A stretch of DNA of 64,000 nucleotides, from the NCBI RefSeq assembly GCF_003339775.1, contig NZ_CP031088.1, positions 1,426,001 through 1,490,000 of the forward strand, in the 5' to 3' direction. The notes below the pieces were generated by a model that ran no database searches, was not told the DNA's origin, and saw nothing but the letters and a program-made list of their open reading frames with translations. This DNA comes from Spiroplasma phoeniceum P40 (GTDB lineage Bacteria > Bacillota_I > Bacilli_A > Mycoplasmatales > Mycoplasmataceae). Below, piece after piece: positions 43,087 to 54,483 of this stretch. How positions within the stretch are numbered: position 1 is the stretch's first letter; every line of letters begins with the position of its first letter. The translations under genes and the position numbers were made by a program.

Positions 43087-44627
43087 TGTTTATGTCCTCC
43101 TTTTTCTCGTTTTATGCCATAATAACTATTCAGACTTGCAACTAGGACTGGTACAAAAATACCTAACACAAAAGCTAATACTGAGATATATCAAGCGTTT
43201 TTTGTACAACTAATAATAAAATTATAAACTGAAAAACCAATAATAACAACTAATATAAGTGGAATTAAATAATACATCATAATTTTATATAACTTATTTA
43301 ATTTAATTCATGATACTTGGTTATTGTAATTAATTACAATATGTAGTTTTTTTGCATATCAAACAAAGAAAATAACTTGTGCTAAAGATACTAAAATTAA
43401 ATCTAATCCTGCTGCTAATAATTGAAAGGAATTAATTACCTGATATGTACTCTCAAAAACTAGTAATAAACCAACAACAATAATTGTTAAACAAATCCCA
43501 CAAATTACTTTTGGATTACTAATTTCATATTGTGTTTCAATAGCATCAACAATAACTTCAACATTACCAACCGTTGTACTTAATCCGGCAATAAATAAAG
43601 CTAAAAAGAATAAAACTCCTAAGAAATTCCCAACTCCCACAACAGTATTTTGATTAATAATATGGAAAGTTTCTGGCAAAACATTAAAAACAAAAACCAT
43701 TGAATCATTACCAAACTTAGTAGCAATTTGTTGTTGAAATAATAAAATATCATTTTTATCAGTAACCAAATTATTAACAATAGCCCCTGATGCACCAAAA
43801 ATAAAGATTAAGTTAGTAATGGATAAAAATAAAATTCCAATTACTAATAAGTAAGCTTTTGAAGCATTATCTTGATTATGTGGACCTACACCAGCAAAGC
43901 GCATCATCATTCCCATTCCTAATGATGTTGTAAAAAAAGATAAGGAAAAAACACTACATCATGTTTGACTTTGCTTTAATTTCTCTAAATTATTTGTTAA
44001 AAACAACGTTGCTAATCCTTGATGACTCCCTGGAACTGTTAAAATATAAATTGCTAAAATTAAAATAATTAAAAATAATAAGGGCATAAAAAACTTATTA
44101 ACTTTTTCAATTCCCCTAATTCCAAATAATAAGACAAGACCAACTAACAAAACAACAAATAAAAAAGCTAAAAATACAATTCATTGAAAACCACTATTGT
44201 TAGTTACGCCAAAACCACCACGTTGTAAAATCTGATGATTAAAAATATTTCCATGAACATTACTAATCAAGGTAGGACTAAATTCAATTCCAATCGAAAT
44301 AATAGTATAACCAACCAAAACAGCATAATAAATCGGAATAATAATCATTAAAGTTGATTGAAACCAACCCATAAAGCGACTAAAGCGAACACTTTCCTTA
44401 TCAAAAATGTTAATTACACTTTTACGTCGAAGATTTCCTAAGTTAAATTCAAAAATTAATAGTGGAATTCCCACTATTAATAATGCAAAAATATATATTA
44501 AGAAAAAATAAAATCCACCATATTTATTAATATAACCAGGTAATCCTCAAATTACCCCTAATCCAATTGCTGCACCTAATGATGAAACAATAAATCCAAA
44601 TTTTGTCATTTGTTTTTTACTACTCAT
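43080..44627 (-). CDS. Sodium-dependent transporter, NSS (SNF) family
   Basis: Has 515 residues and about 11-12 membrane helices, LeuT-like. Motifs: SSLGAAIGLGVIWGLPGYIN (helix 1 with the Na/substrate unwound GxxxG region), LIFEFNLGNL, WCSVFSLSFFTTSLGMGMMM and LFIAGLSTTVGNVEVIVDA (helix 8). It takes up an amino acid with sodium; the substrate is not deducible. ATG 44627 with GGAGGA. Several TGA Trp codons. It is coupled to the MetS-like gene. Confidence 0.9.
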
Positions 44628-44650
44628 TTTTTCCTCCTTTATTTTTAAAT

Positions 44651-44677
44651 AAAAAATGCAATATTGTTGCATTTTTA
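44651..44677 (-). terminator. Terminator after the metalloprotease gene
   Basis: On the minus strand AAAATGCAA pairs with TTGCATTTT across CAATA; a T run follows. It separates the protease from the NSS transporter. Confidence 0.8.
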
Positions 44678-44683
44678 CCATTT

Positions 44684-46339
44684 CTATTTCTTTTGAGGTC
44701 TAATCTTACGACTAGTACCTCAAACAACGGCAATAATAATACTTATGCAAAAAGCACCAAACATAATAATTAAAACAATTTTAATAATGTTAACGTTTTG
44801 ATTATAACTTGCAATATCATCATAGCCAAAAATGTTACCCATATATTGTCCTTTAATACCTAAACTATTTACAAGATTCTTAAAATATTTTGGTGCAACA
44901 TTTCGTGCTTCTTTAATCATTCCATAGTAAACATCAACAGCATGCCCCATCTCATGATTCAAAGTACAAAAAACATTTGGTGAGCTTCATCATCCAATTA
45001 AATATTCAGAAATAGTTTTTCCCTGCAAAACATTATCAAATTCTTTTGCAGAAATAACGATATAAGCCCTTCTAGTTGAAATAAAACGATTTGACCCTGG
45101 TAATGATTGAAAAGAATAATTTGTATAAGCTGCTGTTTGTCTACCTTCTTCTAACAATGGTGCATCAGGAGAAAATAAAAATCCAGTTAAAAAATATTTA
45201 AAATTGTCACCAGTTATTGCATAAGTCATATTAAATAAATTTAAAATTTGTTCTTTAAGAAACTCCATCAGTTCATCAGTTCATTGATAATATTTTTGCA
45301 TTGCTTGCACGCTATCTTTTAAGAAAATAGTGCTCCCTTTTTCATGATAATAATTATTTTCATATTCTGTTATCTTTTTTAAATCTTCATCTAACTTATC
45401 AAATGATGAATAATATTGCTGTTTACTAGTATTCATAAAATTTTCAAATTTTATAATCGCTGATTGTGATGCTCGCGTATATGAATCATTCATCATATTT
45501 CCTAATTCCGCTGTTAAATCCTGCTTACCATCATTAATAATGCTATTTCGTAGAATATTTCCGTCAAAACTAACATTATCAGTTTTAATATCTTGCATTC
45601 CACTTGACTGCCACATAATTAAACTTGTTTTAAGAACATTAAAAGTATAATTCCGTGCTCATAATTTCCTATTTTGGGGAATTAATTGTTGTAAACCAAG
45701 TTCAAAAGATGGCAAAAAATATTTTAAATCAACTGCATCAATTGCTTTAGTTGTTAAATTAGTATTATAAATAATATTTGACTTTGCAACATACTGATCA
45801 ATTTTAGCACGTTGTTTTTGTAAAGAAGTAATTCGGGAACCAAAATTTTCTTTTTGAAGCTGAGTATAAATATCAATAAAAAAATTATTTAAAATCTCTC
45901 AGCTTTTATTTTTCATTTCGTTTGGCATTGTCATTCATTTTGAATATGCTTCGGCAAAAAATTCTTTCCAAGTTTTCATTCCATAAATACTAGTATTAAT
46001 AATCGAGGCCATTAATGACATTTCAAATAATTCTTTCGTATCGATTCTCACATTATTAATATTAGTTTTAGTATTATAAATTATATCTTTATTAGTAACA
46101 ATATTGTTTTCCATCATTTTTACTGTTTTGTTTTGGTCAATATTGGAAGACTTATAAATAAAATACTGTAATAAATAGCCTGAATAAATAAAATCATCTT
46201 CGTCAAGTGATGAAACTGCTGTTGGTGATAGTTCTGTAATATATCACTTTTGATTAATAAAACTAGAAGTAGGTACAAATGTCATATTAATAGTTCCAAA
46301 CACTAATAAACTACTTGCTATTGTATGAAACTTTCCCAT
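44684..46339 (-). CDS. Membrane-anchored zinc metalloprotease-like protein
   Basis: Has 551 residues. N-terminal signal-type helix (TIASSLLVFGTINMTF), a large helical outer domain, the zinc motif TLNHEMGHAVDVYYG (HExxH near residue 462) and a C-terminal membrane helix (IIKIVLIIMFGAFCISIIIAV) with a short basic tail. A third zinc ligand is not obvious; the Asp/Glu residues after HEMGH are candidates. Topology suggests a surface-anchored protease. Family not recognised; about nine TGA Trp codons. ATG 46339. Confidence 0.7.
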
Positions 46340-46463
46340 ATTTTTTTCTCCTTTTAATATATTAAAAATTTATTGTTGATAATCAACATACTAATTAAAA
46401 ATAAAATTAATTGTAATAAAAACTACTTTTAACAAAGCATAAATTTAAAATAACAAATACTAA

Positions 46464-46985
46464 TTATCAAATATTTTCTAATTGTAATAAAAATGCTTTC
46501 ATTTCTAACCCACCACGATAGCCAAGTAAAGCATTATTTTTGCCTAAAACACGATGACAGGGAACAAGAATTGTGATGGCATTATTGCCAATTGCTGTCC
46601 CCACAGCTCGCATTGCTTGCGGATGTCCAATTTTTTGTGCAATATCAGCATAACAAGTTTTTGTTCCATATGGTATTTTAGCGACTTCTGCTCAAACCTT
46701 TTTTTGAAACAAAGTACCAGTGAAATCAAACGCTAAAGTAAAAAATGTTCGTTTTCCCATTAAATATTCCGTTAATTGCTCCATAACAAGGTTCGTTTTT
46801 CCTTCTTGATCAGCAATTAATAAAATATTTGGTCCCTTTTTCTTCAACCAAGATTCTAATTCATTAAACCCTTTGTTATTAGAACCAATAAAAGTTATAC
46901 CTTGTTCAGAAACAGCAACATATAAATTTCAATTATTAACCTTTAAATTGTTATAATACCATTTAGTTAACTTTTGTTTGGCCAT
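46464..46985 (-). CDS. ogt: Methylated-DNA-protein-cysteine methyltransferase
   Basis: Repairs O6-alkylguanine by transferring the alkyl group to its own Cys. Has 173 residues: IPYGTKTCYADIAQKIGHPQ (DNA-binding wing), RAVGTAIGNN and the active site ITILVPCHRVLG, then LLGYRGGLEMKAFLL. Complete, with the reactive Cys in PCHRV. The last codon before TAA is a TGA Trp. ATG 46985. Confidence 0.95.
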
Positions 46986-47111
46986 ATCTTATAACCTCCT
47001 AATGATTGCTGTTTTTGATTAAAATAAATTATTTTGTGCTTTAAGGTATTTAAATTATACTATTAATTTATGAAAAACTATTTATAATTAGCAAATTTTT
47101 TTTATTTTTTA

Positions 47112-47596
47112 TTAGTTTTGCGTAAATAAATCACGATTAATTTTATTATTTGCATCACGTAAATTAAGATCATGGTCTGAAAATTGATAGTCACTAACCC
47201 GACGAAAAACAACTAATTTTTCATTTTTTTTGCTTTTTGAAATGATTTATCTAATTTTAAAATTTTATCATTAACTTTCTTTAAATCATTTTTTGTAAAT
47301 TTAAGTTCAGCTGGAATAGCTTCAATATCATGATATATTTTTGCATTTGTCTTTCGTAAATATTCATTAATTAGTTCATAATGACTTCCGTTATATTGTT
47401 CCAAATACTCCTTGAATTCCTTTTTCTCATTTTTTGTTAATTTATTTTCTCAATCATTATATAATTGTCTTCCGCCATTCCTTGCTTCTTCATTTCTGTC
47501 TTTATAGCGGCGTTGATTTTTATTAAATTTTTTATTGAAAGGTTGCTTTAATCGTCCTCACGCTGGCACATAAAAAATAAACTCTTCAAATATCAT
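47112..47596 (-). pseudogene. ADP-ribosyltransferase exotoxin-like gene, truncated
   Basis: N-terminal part: HYELINEYLRKTNAKIYHD, KKVNDKILKLDKSFQKA then, one frame over, NEKLVVFRRVSDYQFSD. The helix ending in LDKSFQKAKK before a FRRVS strand is the start of the ADP-ribosyltransferase exoenzyme fold, with the first catalytic Arg; similar toxin-like genes are known in Spiroplasma. A one-base loss in an A run at 47224-47231 breaks the frame, and the STS and ExE parts are missing. Family moderately sure. Confidence 0.5.
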
Positions 47597-47643
47597 TGCA
47601 ATTCTTCCTCCACTTTATAATTAAATTATCTCTTAAAAGTAAC

Positions 47644-47668
47644 AAAAAAAGCACGAAAGTGCTTTTAA
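47644..47668 (-). terminator. Terminator after the EIIB-like gene
   Basis: AAAAGCAC pairs with GTGCTTTT across TTTC with a T run on the minus strand. Confidence 0.85.
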
Positions 47669-47716
47669 CAAATTATTTGCAGATAAAAATAAACAATAAT
47701 AAAAAAATTGTAATAA

Positions 47717-48082
47717 TTATGTTCCAATAATTTTATTCATTTCATCTTTTATTGCTAAACTGATATTGCCAAATGGCAAAATAACAGTTTGGGCAACAAT
47801 ATCAATATTTTTTAATTTAAATTTAGTTTTTAACAAAACCAAATCAACTTCGTCTAAATCTTTTACTGTTACTCGCAACCGAGTTAAGGTTGCTTTAACC
47901 ATTGTAATATTTGTTTTTGTTCCTAAAATATTAATTAAATCATTAATAGAAAAAGAAAGCGCTTGTTTTGGAACAATAATTTTTTGAAAATTAAAAATCT
48001 TTTTCCGAAAAATCATAATTAAAATAAACAACAGCATTAAAATCATTGCCACAGCAATGATAATAATATATTCAGTTTTCAT
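47717..48082 (-). CDS. Membrane-anchored EIIB-like protein lacking the phospho-Cys
   Basis: Has 121 residues. One N-terminal membrane helix (YIIIIAVAMILMLLFILIMIF) then a domain with the glucose-type PTS EIIB pattern: INDLINILGTKTNITMVKAT, LTRLRVTVKDLDEVDL. Active EIIB domains have Cys in the xxC-x-TRLR segment (DSCASRLR in the PtsG here); this protein has Ala-Thr instead, so it cannot be phosphorylated there. It may be a scaffold or regulator. Coupled to nadK with a two-base gap. Confidence 0.7.
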   Translation of the reverse strand: MKTEYIIIIAVAMILMLLFILIMIFRKKIFNFQKIIVPKQALSFSINDLINILGTKTNITMVKATLTRLRVTVKDLDEVDLVLLKTKFKLKNIDIVAQTVILPFGNISLAIKDEMNKIIGT

Positions 48083-48084
48083 TA

Positions 48085-48891
48085 TTAATCATCTCCTCTG
48101 TTATCATTGCAATGAGCAAATAATAACTTCATCTTCGCAATTAGACTCAAATCATTTTCTTTATCATAGCATAAGTTCAATGTTTTTTGACTAATTTTTA
48201 ACTCTACATCGGAACTTAAAATTTCTGATTCATAAGTATCAATCACTAAACTTTTTCCTTTCAACTCACCATTTAACCTTATTATTTGATCTTGGTCTAA
48301 AATAATTGAAGCGTTAATTGTGGAAAAAGTTGAATTTGCTACCGGAGCAATTTCTTTTAATTGCCATAGAGTGGAAATATTAGATGCAATAATGGAACCA
48401 TTAATTGCTCGCATATAACCTGTTGAACCAGTTTTAGTTGCAAAAACAAGCCCACTTCCCCGGAAATGCTCCAACAAATCATTATTAACATAAATGTCAG
48501 TACGAATTGTTTTAACATTGTCAACAACTTTTGCTTCATTTAATGCATAGCGAATAATATTACCATTATATTTAATTTCTAATAATGGCATTTGGCGAAT
48601 ATGAACTTTATTATTAATAATTGCTTTAATTGCTTTAGGATAAGTATTTTCATCATAGTTGGCATAAAATCCTAATGAACCAGATTTAATTACAATAAAA
48701 AAAACTTTATCAATAATATCTTGAAATTTATTAACCGCTCTTAATAAAGTTCCATCCCCGCCAATGATAAAAACATACTGTGGGTTACTAAGATCTTCTT
48801 TTAATTTATTTTCTTGTAAAAGTTTAATAATTTTATTAACTAACTGTGTTGATTCTTGATAATCATTTGCAATAATTGCATATTTAACCAT
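48085..48891 (-). CDS. nadK: NAD kinase
   Basis: Makes NADP from NAD. Has 268 residues: FIIGGDGTLLRAV (GGDG), YALNEAKVVDN (NE-A), GSGLVFATKTGSTGYMRA. Complete. ATG 48891 is chosen because AAAGGTGG lies eight bases upstream; the longer frame lacks a site. Confidence 0.94.
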   Translation of the reverse strand: MVKYAIIANDYQESTQLVNKIIKLLQENKLKEDLSNPQYVFIIGGDGTLLRAVNKFQDIIDKVFFIVIKSGSLGFYANYDENTYPKAIKAIINNKVHIRQMPLLEIKYNGNIIRYALNEAKVVDNVKTIRTDIYVNNDLLEHFRGSGLVFATKTGSTGYMRAINGSIIASNISTLWQLKEIAPVANSTFSTINASIILDQDQIIRLNGELKGKSLVIDTYESEILSSDVELKISQKTLNLCYDKENDLSLIAKMKLLFAHCNDNRGDD

Positions 48892-48978
48892 TGTTCTCGC
48901 CACCTTTTCTTTCATTTAGTTATATTATACCTTTATTTTAAATTGAAAACTTAATTAAATAAAAAATAATTAGCTTTG

Positions 48979-50058
48979 CTAACTATGATTCTTATTGCGA
49001 ATTGTTAATAATTCAATATCAGTAAATTTTAATAAATTAGTTTGATTAAGATAATAATGAATTTTATTATCTGATCAAAAAATATATTTAAAAGTAAAAG
49101 TAATGTAAGTTAATCCTTCTTTAGTATGAAATTTATTACATACGCCGCGAGGAACAGATTCTAATTTTTTTGTTTTTTTATCATATAAAAAACTTTGTGG
49201 TAGATAAAATAATAAAATATGGGTTAATGAAACAATTACAATTCCTAAGAAAAACATTGGTAATCAAGCAAATGGCCACATATATTTTGCACCAATAAAG
49301 TTTGTATTTCAACCACCAACATTAAAACCACCCTTGTTCCATGGTTCACCGCTACTTGGCCCCACAAATAATTGGTTTGTTTTAAAAATTCAGTCTCAAA
49401 TTACTGCAATAACAGAAAATAATGTTAATCATAATAACTGTCATTTAAATAATAAACCACTATAAGGCTTTCCCACTAAACCATATTTATAAACATATAA
49501 ATAAGCAAAAATAATTAATGTATGAAGAATAAAGTAATTATAGTAAAAGAAATTATCTAAACTTCAATAACCATTAACCGGCGTTATAATTGCTAAAATT
49601 GGTAAAACAATTGCTGAAGGAGCAACAACTTCAAAAAATTTTCGACTAGGAAAAATTAAAATAAAGCCCGATAATAACTGGTGTAAACTACATAAGTGTA
49701 ATGGCATAACTTCACTTAAACCACGAATTTGCGAAGGTCCCACCGGTCCTCAAATTCACTCTGTTTTTAAAACAACTGCTAAATAAGTTACTCAAATCGC
49801 ATATGTTAAGAAATAAGTTATAATTTGATAAATCCCGATTGAAATCCGAAACCATTGTCAATTAACAGTTTTTGCATAATACTTTCTGCAAACAAATAAT
49901 GAACCAATAATTAAAACAAAAATACTAATGCCAACTAATTGAAAGACATAATTATGACCTTTAAAAAATCACTGGTCAGTTCAATCAGCCCTTGGCAGAT
50001 ATGAACCTGCTGGGTCAAAAAAACCTCATGGTCCATTGCTAGAACGAACAAATTGCAT
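48979..50058 (-). CDS. YwaF-like integral membrane protein
   Basis: Has 359 residues and about seven membrane helices, TIGR02206/YwaF type: MPLHLCSLHQLLSGFILIF, NGYWSLDNFFYYNYFILHTL, VAPSAIVLPILAIITPV. Rich in Trp encoded by TGA (about 14 of them). The C-terminal end is basic and cytosolic. ATG 50058. Function unknown; it lies between nadK and leuS. Confidence 0.75.
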
Positions 50059-50098
50059 TACTTTTCTCCTTTGATTAAATAATTAATATCTTTTCTAT

Positions 50099-52516
50099 TT
50101 ATTTTATAACAAAATTAACAATTTTATTTTTAATAATAATTTCTTTAATAATCTCATGCTTATCTAAAAAGGTTTGAACATTGCTATTAGCTTTAGCCAA
50201 AGCTGATAATTCTTCTTCTGATGTATCAAGTGGTACTTCTAATTTAGCAAGTAATTTACCATTAACTTGAACTGCAATTATAACCTCATTTTTTTGTAAA
50301 TATTTTTCATCATATTTTGGCCATGTTGACAATGCAACTGATGATGGTTGATTTAATTTTGTTCAAATTTCTTCTGCTAAATGTGGAGCAAACAAACTTA
50401 ACATTTTATTAAACCCTTCAAAATACGGTTGATAAATTGGACCTTTTATTTTATAACAAGCATTAATAAAGACCATTAGTTGTGAAATTGCTGTATTAAA
50501 ACTTAATTTTTCTAACATTTCTGTGCTGTTTTTAACCATTCTATGATAAACAAAATCTAACTCATGATTATTATCTTGCGAAAAATTATTATTTTTAATA
50601 AGACGATAAACGCGATCTAATCATTTTCGTGCTGAATCTAACCCATTTGGATTTCAAGGCAATGATGCTTCAATTGGTCCCATAAACATTTCATATAAAC
50701 GTAATGTATCAGCCCCATGTGATTTAATAATATCATTAGGATTAATCACATTTCCTTTTGATTTACTCATTTTTAAACCATCTGTCCCTAAAATCATTCC
50801 TTGATTAACTAATTTATAAAATGGTTCAGAAGTTGGAACTAATTTTTGGTCATATAAAAATTTATGTCAAAAACGTGAATATAATAAATGCAAAACAGCA
50901 TGTTCTTGGCCACCAACATATAAATCAACTGGTAATCATTTTTTTAACAAAGCTTGTGCTTTAGTACTACGTAAGTCTAACAGTTGCTTATCTTCCATTA
51001 AAATATAAGCTAAATAATATCAACAACTACCCGCTCATTGCGGCATCGTATTAGTTTCTCGGCGTCCTTTTTTTCCAGTACTGTCAATAACAGTTAATCA
51101 TTCTGTGGCATTAGCTAATGGTGATTCTCCCGTTTGTGATGGTTTAATATTTGTCATTTTTGGTAATTCTAAAGGTAATTCTGTTTCATCAACTAAACTA
51201 ATTGAACCGTCTTCTCAATGAATAATTGGAAAAGGTTCTCCTCAATATCGTTGACGAGAAAATAACCAATCACGAAGTTTATAAGTAGTTTTAACTTTCG
51301 CTTTTCCAGCTGCTGTTAAAACATCAATTGCTTTTTTTGTTGCTTCTTCTGTCATTAAACCATTCAAAAAATCAGAATTAATATGTTTACCATCTTTATT
51401 ATGTAATTTATTATGATGTTCTCCTTCAATAACATAACTAATTGGTAAATGATATTTTAAAGCAAATAAATAATCCCGTTCATCATGACCTGGCACAGCC
51501 ATCACAGCACCAGTTGCATAAAATGGTAACACATAATCAGCAATTCAAATTGGAATAAGATTTTCATTAATTGGATTAATAGCATAACTACCAATAAACA
51601 TTCCATTTTTTTCTTTACTAATATCTTGCCGATCTAAGTCAGTTTTTGCTTTTGTTGCTGCTAAAAATTTTGTAACAGCAGCTTCATATTCAGGTGTTGT
51701 TAATTTTGAGACTAATGGATGCTCAGGTGCTAAAACAAGATACTCAACACCAAAAATTGTATCAGCACGGGTTGTAAAAACATTAATAATTTCTGGATTA
51801 TTTTGGACCGCAAACTTAATTTCAGCACCAACTGATTTTCCAATTCAATTTCGTTGTAACTCTTTAACTGATTCTGGCCAATCAACTTCATCTAATCCTG
51901 CTAATAATTTTTCTGCATAGTCAGTAATTTTTAAAACCCATTGTCGCATTGGTTTTTTAAAAACTGGAAAATGTCCACGTTCAGAAACCATTTTTCCATT
52001 AATATTTAAGACTTCTTCATTAGCTAAGACTGTACCTAATTCAGGACATCAATTAACATCAACATCACGCATCTCAGCTAATCCATTTTGATATAATAAT
52101 TCAAAAATTAATTGTGTTGTTTTAAAAAACTCTGGTGAAGAAGTATTAACTTCTTTTTCATAGTCATAACTAAAGCCAAGTGCTTTTAATTGGTTACGAA
52201 AATTAGCAATGTTTTGAAAAGTAAATTCTGCTGGATCATTCCCTGTTTTTAAAGCATATTGTTCAGCTGGTAAACCAAATGCATCTCAACCAATTGGATG
52301 CAAAACATCATAACCTTGCAATTTTCGCATACGACTAATTACATCAGTTGCAACATATCCTTTTGGATGTCCAACATGTAAACCTGCTCCTGATGGGTAT
52401 GGAAACATATCTAAAATATAAGCTTTTTGCTCTGAATTATTTGTTGTTTTAAAAGTTTGATGTTCTTCTCAATATTGTTGTCATTTTTGTTCAATTGCTT
52501 TATGCGAAAATTCCAT
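50099..52516 (-). CDS. leuS: Leucyl-tRNA synthetase
   Basis: Has 805 residues, bacterial type. [20 protein letters not shown] (HIGH motif), editing domain with [19 protein letters not shown] and [43 protein letters not shown], and KMSKSKGNV near residue 575. C-terminal domain ends [15 protein letters not shown] 52516; many TGA Trp codons, no frameshift. Confidence 0.98.
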
Positions 52517-52653
52517 CTTTATTACCCTTTCTAAATTTTTATCTTTTTAATTATAACATTGTTCCAAAATTTGTTATTAATTTAAGCACTTTTAATTACA
52601 TTTTTATTAGCGTATAATAAATTTATAAATAAATTACAGAATGGGAGAAAATT

Positions 52654-53292
52654 ATGAGCGTACAAGAAGCAGCAAAGTTTCGAAAAGCAATTAAAATCTA
52701 TGATAAAACAAAAGCAGTTAGTGAAAGTGATTTAAAAACAATTTTAACAACTGGAGCCTTAGCACCTAGTTCTAATGGCTTAGAACCAGTAAAAGTTATT
52801 ATTATCAAAGATCAAAAATTAAAAGAACAAGCAGCATTAAACTGTTTTATGCCTGGCAATCAGCAAAAAGTAAAGGATGCCCCAATTTTAGCATTACTAT
52901 TAGGAGCAAATGGTGATTATTTAACATCTGAAGAATTTTTAACCAATCGCTTAGAACGAATTTTTAGTGGTGAAACATTAAAAACAAATGTGCGAGGAAT
53001 GAGTAATTACTTAAAAAGTTATCCAAGTCCAAATATGTTTTCGGATGAACAAACACATCTTGTCGCTAGTTTTATGGCATTACAAGCTGCTGAATTAAAA
53101 ATTGGATCAAGTATTATGGGCGGAATTACGCAACTGCAAGCAACCTCATTTTTTACAAAACATAATATTGTGGACCCAACAAAATGACATTTATCGTTAG
53201 GAATGCTATTTGGATATTATGATGACAATGTTAAAGGAACAAGTTTCCCTCGCTTACGAATTGCTGAGGATGAATTTGTTAGCATTTTTTAA
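52654..53292 (+). CDS. Nitroreductase-family protein
   Basis: FMN-dependent NAD(P)H oxidoreductase fold, 212 residues: RKAIKIYDKTKAVSESDLKT, LAPSSNGLEPVKVII (FMN site), ASFMALQAAELKIGSSIMGG and, after a TGA Trp at 53185, HLSLGMLFGYYDD. Physiological substrate unknown. GGGAGA lies before ATG 52654. It is divergent from leuS. Confidence 0.9.
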
Positions 53293-53332
53293 CTTACTTA
53301 ATAAAAATTTTCCTAAAAAATTTAATTAACTA

Positions 53333-53749
53333 ATGAAAACATCTCTTAAAAATTTTTGAATTATTAGTTTAATTACTAATATTATTTTTTTATTAATCCA
53401 AGTTAGCATCATGACGCCACTAATATTATGTCAAAAACAATTACAGTTAAGTAATAGTGACTTATCGCAAATTTTCTTTGGTATTCTAATTATTATTATT
53501 TTAGTAATGTTTATTACTAACTGAATTCTAGTTAAAAATCCACTCCGAAAACTAAATACAACAAAAGAATTAGCACCCTGACAAGCAGACCTTGGTTTTC
53601 GTATTATTACAAAATATTCACATTTGAAAACGGAATATAATGGTTATGTCTGATATTTAAAGAAAAAAGGTTTTATTCTGCTTGCTACGCTTGGAATTAA
53701 CCTTGGTTTTGCTTTAATTTCTGCTGTTGTGTTTTCTATTTTAGGATAA
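53333..53749 (+). CDS. Hypothetical membrane protein
   Basis: Has 138 residues, not recognised. Two N-terminal membrane helices (IISLITNIIFLLIQVSIM; IFFGILIIIILVMFITNWIL), a loop with several aromatic residues, and a C-terminal helix (LATLGINLGFALISAVVF). Four TGA Trp codons support it as real coding. It is 40 bases after the nitroreductase. Confidence 0.6.
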
Positions 53750-53956
53750 AATAAAAACTACTTTTTTATTTCTAAATTTATTATTTTAAATTATTACTAT
53801 TTTATAAACTGTTTTTTATTGTAAAATATTTTTTAATTTTATAAAAATCCTTAGATAAATTAGTGTTATAATTGATGATTTAATAAATTTTTGATTTAAA
53901 AAGTTCATTACTATATCTTCATTAAATTAAACATTATCCATTAAAAATTAAATATC

Positions 53957-54073
53957 CTACTTTGAAACTTTTGTTTCTTCTTTTTGTTTTTTTGCAGCTT
54001 CTTTACGAGCCAAGATTTTCGCCGCTTTTTTCTCTGCCATTAAACGACGACGTTTCTTCATTGACATTGCCAT
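53957..54073 (-). CDS. Small, very basic protein
   Basis: Only 38 residues: MAMSMKKRRRLMAEKKAAKI and a Lys/Glu tail. Good AAGGAG-type site before ATG 54073. Composition suggests RNA or ribosome binding, but no family is recognised. It lies 44 bases upstream-side of the trxA stop on the same strand. Confidence 0.55.
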   Translation of the reverse strand: MAMSMKKRRRLMAEKKAAKILARKEAAKKQKEETKVSK

Positions 54074-54117
54074 TTTTTATTCACCTTCTCCTTTTTAAAT
54101 TATTAGTAAAAACTTTG

Positions 54118-54429
54118 TTAACTTAATAAATCTTGTTCAATTTCGTTAGCAGTTACAAATCCTGTTTTACGTTTTAATTCATTTCCATTTTGAAAGATAA
54201 TTAATGTTGGGATTGATAAAATTCCATAATGCTGAGCAAGATCTTGTAAAACATCAACATTAACTTTAATAAAATTAACATCACTACGCGTTTTTGCTAA
54301 TTCATTAATAATTGGAGCAATCATTTTACATGGTCCACATCAATCAGCATAAAAATCAACTAAAGTTAACTTTGCATCACTAATTGTTTTTTCGAATTCA
54401 TCAATATTTTTTACTTCATTTACAGCCAT
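54118..54429 (-). CDS. trxA: Thioredoxin
   Basis: Disulfide reductase, 103 residues. VDFYADWCGPCKMIAP has the redox pair Cys 31 and Cys 34, and GILSIPTLIIFQNG the cis-Pro. GAGAG precedes ATG 54429. Complete. Confidence 0.97.
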
Positions 54430-54483
54430 TTTAATTCTCTCCTTTACTGAATTCTCTTGCTTTTTTATCATATCATAAAAGTA

